DNA of 64,000 bases from Neurospora crassa OR74A (lineage: Eukaryota > Ascomycota > Sordariomycetes > Sordariales > Sordariaceae). A program made the translations under genes and the position numbers. The DNA lies in the NCBI RefSeq assembly GCF_000182925.2, contig NC_026504.1, positions 248,001-312,000 of the forward strand, read 5' to 3'. Positions 45,741 to 55,748 of the stretch are shown in pieces. Below the pieces are notes generated by a model. The model worked only from the letters and a program-made list of their open reading frames with translations, did not search any database and had not been told where the DNA came from. Within the stretch, counting starts at the first letter, position 1. Each line of letters opens with the position of its first letter.

Positions 45741-46294
45741 TGATACAACTAATGTGGTTACCTACCTACATATGGTCACCCGGAGGACATTCAAGGTTTC
45801 TTGCGAGGTCCTCGGTACATATCGCTTTGTTTCTTTACGATTGTACCTAAATACCCGTATATAGATTCGTCGATGAGCAAATATCACCTCTCAATGGAAC
45901 TGATACAAAAGCCAAAGTCAAAGCAAGAATGAGTGAGTGGTGATGTTCAATTGTGTGGTATAAACTGGTCCCTGCTTCGAGGCCCCATCTGCCGGATGAC
46001 AAGTCATAACCGATCATCGAAGGCAAGGCAGGTCTCGATCAACAGTTAATGAACCGTGTTGGCGTCTTTTCTCTCCCGCCATTATCTGGTGTCTCCATTC
46101 CCAAGCCGATCGCATATTCACCCACGTCGTCAATATCCTCCAGTAACACGTCCCATCCATTCATCCTTCTTGATGTTGCCGTATACGGTCGATCGTGCCA
46201 TGGTGGAAATCGGAATACGACAAGATGAAGCAGGGAAGTGTGCTAAGCAAGACATGCCAAACTACCTCTAGACATGCTTGCCGCACCAGAGCGT
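45741..46294. other. intergenic region between MFS and metallothionein-like gene
   Basis: Convergent 3' regions of the MFS gene (+) and the cysteine-rich gene (-). No further gene seen. Confidence 0.6.
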
Positions 46295-46653
46295 CTAGTG
46301 CTGCCGGTAAAATCCAGTGGTTAGTTTCTGTTAATCAACGAACCAGAAGCCCCAAGAAACGCAGCAGCTCCAGGATGTGCGAAGCAGTCTTGGAGGAACC
46401 GGGGAGCGACAGAAGAGTGGTAGGGAGAACCCGAAGCAAAAGAAAAAAAAAATAACTTACAGAGCATGAGCTGCATCCGCAGCCGGAGCAGTTGCCAGAG
46501 CAGCCGCTGCAAGAGGTACACGAGCTATTGAGGAACGAGAAGTGTTGACTGTCTGTTGCGACAAGCGAGGTAACGTGAGACGAGGAGCGGGAGCGATCGT
46601 TCAAGATGGAAAGGAGAAGGTGGAAGGAGGAGTAGTACTTACCAGGGAGACAT
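46295..46653 (-). CDS. metallothionein-like 26-residue cysteine-rich protein
   Basis: Minus-strand gene with three tiny exons: 46653-46643, 46524-46461 and 46300-46295. Intron 1 (46642-46525) is GTAAGT..AATAG. Intron 2 (46460-46301) is GTAAGT..GGCAG with a consensus ACTAACC branch site 17-23 bases before its end. Splicing gives 26 residues, of which 8 are Cys at positions 4, 6, 9, 12, 16, 19, 21 and 24. The rest are almost only Ser and Gly. The Cys spacing (CxC, CxxC and CxxxC) and size match fungal class metallothioneins, which bind Cu(I) or Zn(II) through thiolates. No aromatic residues are present, as usual for the family. It is not the classical N. crassa copper metallothionein, whose sequence begins differently and ends in Gly-Ser-Lys. 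The last exon adds only His and a stop, so the exact C-terminus is the least certain part. The gene sits on the same strand as, and 2 kb from, a ZIP zinc transporter. Confidence 0.7.
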
Positions 46654-46800
46654 CTTGAATGTTTTTTTCTTTCTCTAGGTAGATCCGGGGTTCTTGATCT
46701 TGATGCAGTGATAGAAAATCTTGAAGACGCGAAAGCTCGAATGCAAGTCGATGCAGAAGAAAAGAGGGGAAAAGTTATCGAGAGCAGGGGGGAAGGGTGG

Positions 46801-46808
46801 CTCTTATA
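46801..46808 (-). promoter_or_regulatory. TATA-like box upstream of the metallothionein-like gene
   Basis: TATAAGAG on the minus strand, about 150 bases before the start codon. A TATA box would fit an inducible stress gene. I did not find a convincing copper- or metal-response element nearby. Confidence 0.35.
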
Positions 46809-47823
46809 ACCTCCTCTAGGAGCAGTAGCGCAGCCCAGGAACTTCAGGCAGCTTACACTACTACCTATTCATCTGACTTTTGCACAGTCTGCAAGCTGTT
46901 GCTGCCTTGGAAGGAGCAAATTGCGACGAATAATCGGTGATTGAAATTAAGGCGGTCGGGGGCGTGGCTTCCTTCCTCGTTTGGGTTGACTGTTGGGATG
47001 GGGTGAAATGAGTGGAGCAGAGAGGTGAGGGTTCCGCGGGCTTTGCGCTATCGTCAACCATCGGGTAGACCTGGTTTTTTTGTCACCGACTCACCGAGGA
47101 GAACCCCGTTCCTTGTAAGGACGAAGAAAGTGATAAACAAACAGACGAGTAAAGAGCTTCGATAGAGTTCCTTCAATGCCAATCCACGACGCGGAGATCA
47201 GTCGAGCCCAGTTCAGCGCCAAATCGGATGAATGTCCGTAGATTCCATGCTATTATCGATCTTATAAATAGCCCTCGGTATTCGTGTTTTGTGGGTTTGA
47301 AGTGATGCACGAAATCAGTCAGCCGAGGTCGATAAAGGTAAAGTACCTTCCTTCTGCCGTCTGCATCAACTCTGTCCGATAATATAACTGCCCTGCTGTA
47401 CATCGGAGAGTGCCCTGGTGAAAGATGAAAGGGAGGGCGTCGAATGGATAAGGGCGGCAAACGACGACTCACCGAGTCGAGTCTAAAAAGCGGTAGTTCA
47501 TCTCTTCTTTGCTTAGTAGTAGAGGTAGGTAGGGGCGGGCAACGACAAACAGGAGGGGAGAGGAGGTAACTGCCTGCATCTAGCTCGACCACCGGGAGTG
47601 AGATGGCGGGTACCTACTGATGGTATTATCTGGACTACAGATGAAAACAATCGAGGGGTAACAGAGGGTGAATATGCGGGTTGAGAAACTTCTCGATTAG
47701 AAAGGCATTCATGTACTAGTACTGAGCCTCCGAGCCTGCATCGCAGTAACGGCAGTTTACGGTAGTACGGCTTTTCTCCCCTCATAGGTACGTGTTTTGA
47801 GCTCCTAGTCATCAACCAACCAA
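46809..47823. other. intergenic region upstream of metallothionein-like gene and tRNA
   Basis: Mostly non-coding. The open frames at 47173-47815 on the minus strand have no motif. TACC-type motifs occur near 47523 and 47615. Confidence 0.5.
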
Positions 47824-47895
47824 GGTCCGCTGGCTTAATGGCAGAGCGTCTGACTACGAATCAGGAGGTTCCAGGTTCGACCCCTGGGTGGATCG
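47824..47895 (+). tRNA. tRNA-Arg (anticodon ACG), intronless
   Basis: A 72-base cloverleaf folds by eye. The acceptor stem is 47824-47830 with 47888-47894 (two G-U pairs). The anticodon stem encloses loop CTACGAA, giving anticodon ACG, and the T stem CCAGG/CCTGG encloses loop TTCGACC. The A-box-like TGGCTTAATGG and B box GGTTCGACCCC are present. A T9 run starting at 47898 is the Pol III terminator. It decodes CGU/CGC/CGA arginine codons after A34-to-inosine editing. Confidence 0.93.
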
Positions 47896-48590
47896 ATTTT
47901 TTTTTGGAGATTTTTCTCTTTTTGGCACACGGCCCCCAGGATCCTTGGCATCGTCGGCTATAGATGTCAAGTGGCTGGCCTTTTTCCCCTTTTCTACCTA
48001 TTTTCTTTGCACATGCACTTGAGGGGATGTTTGAAGAGACACGGGCCCCGTTTGCTAGTATACGCTGCCAAACTCATATCTTGCCTCGACATCATGAAGC
48101 AATCAATTGCACGCGAGGACCCTGACTTTCTTTACGATCCCTCCTTCAACCGACCATCTATAACAGCCTGGCATCAAATGCACGAGGCGCAGTGGCAAGA
48201 GCAAGCTGGGTATTACTTGTGCAATTAAGCTACCCTTAACTATCAACCTTCACAGGACGGCCTGATTGTCGCCCGAAGGGATTACCACTATGACTTATGT
48301 ACTGTGTCCCATTTTCCATCCCTGTTCCTTCATTCATGAGGTAGCCCATTCCTTCCCATTTTCCTTCCATCATGCATTGACCCGTAACGCCGAACTTGCC
48401 AGCAAATAAACAAAGGAAAAAAAAGAAAACCCAAACTAAATGCAAATGCCGAGGGGGTATCCATCCATGCAACCAAGCCAACCACAGATCCCTTGAACAA
48501 GAAACAACTCGCTTGCTCGAAAACAATCATCAGTCATGACAACATCTGCTCCCGATTGCGGTGAGCCCCTTGGTGTAGTGGCCTAGTGGC
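47896..48590. other. intergenic region between tRNA-Arg and the ZIP gene
   Basis: Begins with the Pol III terminator of the tRNA and includes the 3' untranslated region of the ZIP gene. A small plus-strand frame (47971-48228) lacks motifs and is not called. Confidence 0.5.
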
Positions 48591-49847
48591 TCAAGCCCAC
48601 TTGCCAAGCAACGCCATGAGGATACAGCCAGCGAATAGACAAGCCAGCATGAAGAGAATGCGGGTCTTATCGCGAGTGCGCTCAGGGTTGAAGAGGAAGT
48701 CCCTGGCGAGGAGCTCCACGAGGCCGGTGTACAGGAGGATACCAGCCGAGATGGAATCCAACACACCCGAGATGATCGACGCAGTGAAGCCAGCGCTCTC
48801 ATACGTGGTCGCCACTCCCAGACCAATAGCGAGAGCGATCGGAGTGGTCAAGCCATAGGCGACGCACAGAGCCCAGGGCATCCAGCTGAGGCGCTTTGGA
48901 AACGGGATCGAGGACAGACGGGCGCCGATACCTAGACCCTCAAAGGCCTGGTGGAAGACGACGACGGGGTAGAGGGTGGAAAACTCCTCGCCGACGACGC
49001 CGAGGTTGAGGCCGATGATGACCGAGTGAAAAAGGACGCCGAACTCAAGAATGAGGAAAGCTGCGATCTGCTCGCGAAAGATGCGCTCGGAAGCAGGGGA
49101 CTCGCCGGTGAGGAAGGCGTGCGACTCGATGTCGATGGTGTCCTTACTAGTGTCGTGGCCATGAGAGTCGGTGGTGGGCAAAGCAGCAGTCGGGAGAGCA
49201 ATGGGGGTCGGGGCATCCTGGTCGCCGGAGTGGAGGAACTGGTGACCGTGATGAGCGTCGTGGCCGGTGGTGGACGGCTTGTGAGGGCTGTTGTGGCAGT
49301 CGTCGTGAGACTCGGAGCTGTGGCCCTCGTCGGAGGAATTTGCGCCGTCGGTAGAGTGGCCAGGGCAGGTGGTGATGACCTTTTCGACGCTCACGTCGGC
49401 CTGGTCGCACTCGTAGTTTTGCTCGACATACCATTCAACGCCAAAGTCCAGCAAAAAGATGAGCATAACGGCCGTCATGGCAATGGCAGGAGGCCAGGAG
49501 TAAGAGTCCCAGCCCTTGCTCATACCAACACAAGAGGCGGGGCCGATCTCCTCGTAGGCGGGATCGAGGAGGTGGATGAAAGCGGTAGCAATGATGACAC
49601 CGGCGCCGAAGTAACGGGCGAAGAGGTAAACATAGCGCGGGATACGCAGACGGGGAATGCGCGTAGCCAAGACCGGGAAAAGGGTGGTGAGTGACGAGGT
49701 GGCCATGATGACGAACAAGGCCGAGATACGGAGACCGATACGACCATTGTAGTCGTTTGGAGACGAGTTGAGGTAGCAGACCACGTCCTTGGGGTCCACA
49801 GTGTCCAGGTCAACACTGTGAGGGTTGAAAGGCTCAGCAGAAGACAT
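48591..49847 (-). CDS. tzn-1: ZIP-family zinc transporter (plasma-membrane type)
   Basis: A single-exon minus-strand gene encodes 418 residues. The ATG at 49847 is the first that starts the conserved protein. The open frame upstream of it is a (GA)n leader tract that reads as spurious poly-Leu and poly-Ser. Eight transmembrane helices are visible: three N-terminal, then a His/Ser/Asp-rich cytosolic loop (about residues 165-255, many HxxH-like pairs), then five. TM4 carries the ZIP signature HSVIIGLNLGV and TM5 carries HQAFEGLGIGA, whose His and Glu residues line the metal path. The protein ends right after TM8 (LLGKWA), as in yeast Zrt1/Zrt2. Its job is Zn(II) uptake into the cytosol. It matches in layout the N. 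crassa high-affinity zinc importer TZN1, which I recall lies close to acon-3; TZN2 or another ZIP is the alternative. Such genes are usually induced by zinc limitation. Confidence 0.88.
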   Translation of the reverse strand: MSSAEPFNPHSVDLDTVDPKDVVCYLNSSPNDYNGRIGLRISALFVIMATSSLTTLFPVLATRIPRLRIPRYVYLFARYFGAGVIIATAFIHLLDPAYEEIGPASCVGMSKGWDSYSWPPAIAMTAVMLIFLLDFGVEWYVEQNYECDQADVSVEKVITTCPGHSTDGANSSDEGHSSESHDDCHNSPHKPSTTGHDAHHGHQFLHSGDQDAPTPIALPTAALPTTDSHGHDTSKDTIDIESHAFLTGESPASERIFREQIAAFLILEFGVLFHSVIIGLNLGVVGEEFSTLYPVVVFHQAFEGLGIGARLSSIPFPKRLSWMPWALCVAYGLTTPIALAIGLGVATTYESAGFTASIISGVLDSISAGILLYTGLVELLARDFLFNPERTRDKTRILFMLACLFAGCILMALLGKWA

Positions 49848-49889
49848 GTTTGTTGATAACGCTATGATACTCGTCAGATGGCGTTGACG

Positions 49890-49917
49890 AGGAGAGAGAG
49901 AGAGAGAGAGAGAGAGA
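49890..49917. repeat. (GA)n microsatellite in ZIP leader
   Basis: About thirteen GA units just upstream of the ZIP start codon, probably within its 5' untranslated region. Confidence 0.9.
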
Positions 49918-51882
49918 TGATGATGAGGTTTTAGGTGAGAGAGTAGAAGGAGGAGGAGGAGAAGAAGAAGAAGAAGAAGGAGAGAATGTTGAAAGAAAGT
50001 GATGATGGGTTGAGGAGACGATACCACAACAAGCGAGGTAACGCAGAGCATCGAGCTAACTGCACAACGGGAGGGGCCGATGTGGGGAAACTTTGTGTCC
50101 GACGCGCGAGGTCGGAAGGAGGGAGGGGGGGTGGGCGATGGATGAGCGACGTACCTGAGCGACGTGGCACTTGTTGTTGTGGAGCAAGTAGACTAGGTAG
50201 TTAGAGACTAGTATAGAGGTAGAGTCTGGCTTCGCTTGGATCGTCGTCGCGCTGGAGCTTCCACTTGTTGCTGGCAACTTGAAAGCTCGCAGACCAGCTG
50301 TTGTTGGCGGGGAAAAGGAAGTAGTTGAGATTGCTTCCAGAAAAAGAATAAAAAAGGGTGTGTGGAATTTTATACGCAGCAGGTCCGCAGGTTGGAATCA
50401 GTTATTTTGGAAATCCGGATTCCAGAAAAGGCGTCTTGTCGTCCAAAACTGCAATCAGCCGCCTGCGTTAGACTGTGATGCTGTGTATTGTGGACCGATC
50501 ACACAAAAATGAGATAAAGTGACGGTAACGGCGATGGCAACCAGAACTGAGTAGGTATTTACCAGCAAAGGGAAGCAATTGAAGATAAATATCTGCGACC
50601 GAGACCGACAATCGGAAGATGGAGCTGGAGTGAGGTGATGATGGCAGCAGAATTTTCCAGACCATGGCCCGCGGGGTTCTCAAGGTATTATTATTATTAG
50701 GTTCAGTTGCTAGCTCGTGTCGGTTTCTGTTTGTATGGAACGCGGCGGCTGGGATGTTGTCATGCCGGTTTTTTTTTTGAGGACCTTGATGGCCAAATGG
50801 GCCCTGGCTGGGCAGACTGGGGCTGCTGATACCACCACTTTCCTTCCTTCTTCTTCGTTGAGGGACCTTGTTGGCTGGCCAGCTTCCTGTTGGAGACAAG
50901 GAAGGAGCACCAACAGACCGCATGAGCTGCATCTCTCTCTGGCATGGCATCATATCTTATTCCTTCTCCACCATCTTCCATCGGGCTGTCGGTAGGGCTT
51001 GCGGCTCCGGGGCCGTTGCCGTTGTTCAACTTCAGTTGACAGTTCAAATTCGGAGATGGCCCGGGGACTTGACGTAAAGTGGATCGTCGGCTATGGTCCG
51101 TCCATCAAACATATTGAGCCGCGAGTGCCGAGTACGAAGTAACCTCTTGTTCAATCGGCCACAAAACAATTGAAGTATTCCATGAGAGAGAAGATCATCA
51201 AAAGTGGTATATATCGCAATGGACTGGACTGAGGACCCAACAGTCGGGCCATATTTCATTGCGACGTTGCCATTTGTGCCCTTTTGTTGTAAAAAAGGCT
51301 CCTTTTTCCCGCGCAGATTCAGTTGTCACGCAATTTTTGAATGGACCGGGGGCCCACAAGCGGGATGCTGGCCGTAGAGGTTCTCAATTGTGGTCTGTGC
51401 GCCGTAAGCATGACGCACCCCATGGCCTGTGTGGCGGTTGCCTTCCAATCGCTGGACCATCTGCCAACTCAAATCACTGCAGTGGCCGCTAGGAAAGATT
51501 GGGATCGCACTGCAGTTCAGGTGGATTTTGGCCATGATCAACTAAGCTTTCCGTCAAGCTTTGTTGCCGTGCAGTGGTGATGGCGATGGTGTCTCCACTG
51601 GTTCTAGTATGGTAAATGATGCGGGGAACTCTTTCTCTGCTTCCCATGTCCATCTTGTCTGGCGCGGGGTTTTGTTTGGAAGTTGTGAACTTGTGGGACG
51701 AGGGACAAACAACGAAGTGGAAGAGAAGGCGTCCAGATGGTACTCGCGCTGCGCAACCATTGTAGGACCGTTTTCCGAATCTATTCCTTATCTGGAGACT
51801 TTTCAATCTCGAATCTTTGTCCTATATGTCTGCTGTGCTGCTGTTGGATAGACTCAACCGCTCGACGTCAGTCATGGTGGAA

Positions 51883-51899
51883 GGGGGGGGGGGGGGGGG
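51883..51899. repeat. G17 homopolymer run
   Basis: Seventeen G residues on the plus strand in intergenic DNA. Confidence 0.9.
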
Positions 51900-54800
51900 C
51901 GTTTGCCGCGGGAAAACCACCAATTGGAGACAACAGGGTCCTGATTACTAACAAGTCAGGGCACCCTGCGAATGCGATCTGAGACATCAGGGTCTAGCCC
52001 TGAAATGTCTTGGTCGACTTTGGACGGACGACTCCCAAGTTGTGCTTCTCGGCCGTCGACATCCAAAACATCATCCTCTTTGTACCTCATAAACAACTGA
52101 ACTTCCACCCTTCGCGCTAACTTTCCGAGTATGCGAATTATAACCTTGGGTACACAGAACAGCAGCTTTGCTAGTGATGGCTTGCGACTAAAAAGTTTCA
52201 CACAAGATGTGTCACCGTCTCAGCGCACTTACCGAGCCTCGGTGGGTGAGGTGACGGGGACACAACAACGGACGTTAAATCCTTTTACGGCTGGGAACCG
52301 GCAAGTAACACGGTGACGAGATAGCTCCAATTACTACGGTGGAGGAAAACCTCCCCTGGGTTACTGTACCTGCACCTGGGAGACTGGAATCAGATAGTCT
52401 CATCTTGGTGAACAACCGTTGTTATTTCCGGCATTACCTCGCTTCTCTTCAGATCGCATTATATGCAGCATACGGCATATCTTTAGCCGCGCCGTGAGTG
52501 TCACTGCTCGGCATCCCATGTCTCGAGGTGCACAACACTTGACTTCTTGTTCACGCCGGTACGTCCCGGGCAACCTACGCCGGCTTCGTGGATATAGGAT
52601 ACCGGAGAAGGTATTTGAGTCCGGGCCGGAAACGGACGGACGGACGGACGAACGACTCACGGACCACGATGAATTACTTATCTAGCTTGACCATCCCCGA
52701 ATTGCCATGTGCGGTCAAGAGAACCAAAGTAGTGGAAAAGGTAACCTTCTTTACGGGCAAACACCGCTTGTGTAGCGAGGTGACGATGGTGCGCCGCAAA
52801 CACTTGGCTATGTGAGGCGACCCGTGTCACGGAGCTTTTGTGCTTTCTTCTGGAAGCTTGGGAGTGTTCTATCGATTGCGTCACCTGTATTCTCCATTTG
52901 ATCATGGAACAGAGACTGGGCTCATTGACCGTCTGTCAAGCAGTCAACCAATGGATTTTGTTAGTTGGTGCTTTCAATTGTTGCGTAGTGAAAATTGCGA
53001 ACCGGTCAGCACTAACAGTCGCCCACCGTTCAACCGAGGCATGCTGTTAGTGTGTCTCTCTCTGCGCTCTGCACACCTCGTTTCACGAGCACCTGTTGAG
53101 ACAGCTTTCGTTCCAGACCAAAACAAAGTAAAAGACTGAGCGACAAGATCGCGTCATCTTTTTCTTTGTCAATGGGCGGAATCGGTGGTTCTTTGGCCAG
53201 TATGAGGGTGACAGGCACCCTATATACCTAGCAACGGAAATGGACAGCACGCCATGTCCATTGAACCATGCCAGCGTCACAGTCCAACAACATTAGCAAT
53301 GCTCAATCTGCACTGCGCTCTCTGCATCGAAGGTTCCTGATATCCTCCCAACGAATACGCAGGTTGCCTATGGGCAGCAGGTTTGAGCGATTGTTTGCTC
53401 TGGCAGGACCAACGGCGGCATTGATGATCCCGATGATGTTTCCAAGACGGAAGCGATCCAACCCGGGTGTTGGTGGACATCGGTGAACGTGGTTGACAAA
53501 CAAGAGGTACAAGACCGAATGAAGTCGGACTGTTGGAAGAGAGAGGACCACCAGGAGAACTTGTTGTTTCAGATTCTCTCTACACTAATTGCCGCCTTCC
53601 GTCAGGTCGTCATCTGGAGCCGACCATCCATCTCCTACCAAACAATGTACGAAACTCATGAAAAGGGGCAGATGTTACCTTGAACCGCTTAGAAGAATCA
53701 TCCAACGTAGCGACAGTTGTACGTAAAAAGCAAGCATTGACGGGTGGCCGAAGATGGGGTTGCGTGTATGTAGTCCCAACTGTGCGAGATTTTTGTCGGG
53801 TTATGGTAAAGCACCCTTGTGTCAATGGCACGCCATGCGGACCCTCCTGATATGGTTAAAAGGGACAGACCGGGTAGCGCTGATGGCGGACATGTGACGC
53901 CCACCAGGGGGGTTAAGTAATCTTCGTGGGGATCTTGTTTTTGGTCTCACTCCGTGCAAGATGTGAAATATGATAGAATGAGGGATTATCGACGAGATGA
54001 AATGGCTTCAATAAATGAGTATGGCGGTTAGATGGTTGCATATGTAAACGTAGGTAGGATGATGAATGAATGAATGGCATTGTTGAGATCCGAGGTATGC
54101 AACGACAAAACAGATGGACTGGAAAGGCAACTGAAAGCCGAAATTGAGGACGATATCAGACACTGTTATGGCAGCAGTCATCAAAGTCTGCCTTGGAACT
54201 GACGTGTCAATGGAGAGGAGCTGTAACAAATGATCAAACAAAACACCCCTTTTCAGTCAAACCCAAGAACCGCGGATATCATGACAATGGGCACAGTGGA
54301 GGGAATACGTTCTGAAAAGGGAAACTGTCAAAAAACCGTTGTTTCTTTTTCTTCCGAGTATTTTTCTGTGATGGTGTCGTCACTGTTTAGCGTAAACGAC
54401 AAGGACAAGGAAGGCCGTGAAACTTGGGCGTTTCCTCTCAGGCACAGGTTTCCACTTACCTACCAGGTAAGCGGTGTGGAGGCGGTGGATTTAGGTTCGG
54501 TGGATGCTCGTCCGGTGCCCGATACATACTGATGAGGCTCACTGTTGTTTCTTTCCTTCCTCTTTCAGTGACAATTGATAGCGCTATAGGGCATCAGATG
54601 GACGCTAGAAGGGAAACCCAAGGCGCCAAAATAGACCCCTCGTCCCTGCCTAGGTTGTCCGAGTCTGTCGCAACCCCAATTTCCCGCTCCCAGGTTTCCC
54701 TAACAATTACCCCAGAAAAGGCAGGACCTCCGAAGGACAATGGGACTCGGACAAGTCCCCTGTTTTTCCCTTCCCTTCTCCATCCTTCCACTTACCCTTT

Positions 54801-55748
54801 TGTTTTTCTCACCTATCTACTATCATCTGTGGCGTGTTTCCTGTTTCAGTGTTGCAAAAACTAAACACTCCGCGTATCATTCAAATACTTGGCATAATGG
54901 AACCTGATCGACAGTGGGCAACGGTCGCTATCCAAACTGAACATGATGCCTATGTAACCGCCAGCAGGATCCAGTTTCTTTCAAGCAGCAAACCTTCCAT
55001 TTCAAACCGCAACAGCAGTCTCCCCATTCAATACGACATGCCGACATGGCTCAATACGACGCAACCACCGACTTCATTTCGTTTCGCCCTTGTTGACTTC
55101 CAAATGGCCTAGTCTCCTATGCCGTACCTGGATCCTCCCTCCCCCAGATATCGGAATCCCGGCATGCCCCCACCGGCACTTCCTCGGTACCCGCACCCAG
55201 ATAATGTACAATTCCTCGTCGACCTTGTCTCACTTGACCCAACCGGGTAGTTCATCTAATATCATTTGGTCATCTGCGATACACAGCAGCACGATATGTC
55301 ACGATAGTCGACGATACTCGAGGTCAATTATTGCGGCCCTCGCTGGCGCACATCATCCATCACCCCCGCTTGTACAAATCAACCAACCCTCCCTGGCGAG
55401 ACATGCTCCTTCGTGTCAGCCCTTGATCTGCACAAAGAACAAACAAAAAAGCCACCGGAGCGCCCAACAGCAAGCCACGCGGGCCACATTACCAGGGGCG
55501 TCACCAGGGTTGTCATCAAGGAAGAGGTGACTTTTTATATCTTGTACGCCAACCGTGCGGCACTTGAGATCCCTTGCTCCCTTTCGGGCTGCAACCAGCA
55601 TCCGGACAAATCTACCCTGGACGGACAAAAAGACTGAAGAAGCCAAGTCACCCCCTCGAGAGGACAAGACCGAGAAAAACCTACGCCACATCTTTGACAC
55701 CTCGACTAGACATGAAATCATCCTAGGCATCGGAAAACAGACAGGATC

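Larger units (their letters stand above)
49848..55748. other. 5.9-kb intergenic region between ZIP and RhoGAP genes
   Basis: The two flanking genes are divergent, so both promoters lie here. A (GA)n tract at 49890-49917 and GAA/GGA repeats to about 49980 form the ZIP leader. A G17 run lies at 51883-51899. Many open frames of 60-150 codons overlap on both strands, none with a recognisable domain. The minus-strand frame at 53303-53551 and the plus-strand frame at 54424-54864 are the most protein-like but are not called. Confidence 0.5.

Noticed and set aside
49848-50051. Upstream extension of the ZIP open frame giving poly-Leu and poly-Ser
   Set aside because: It reads through a (GA)n/GAA leader tract; the conserved protein starts at the ATG at 49847.
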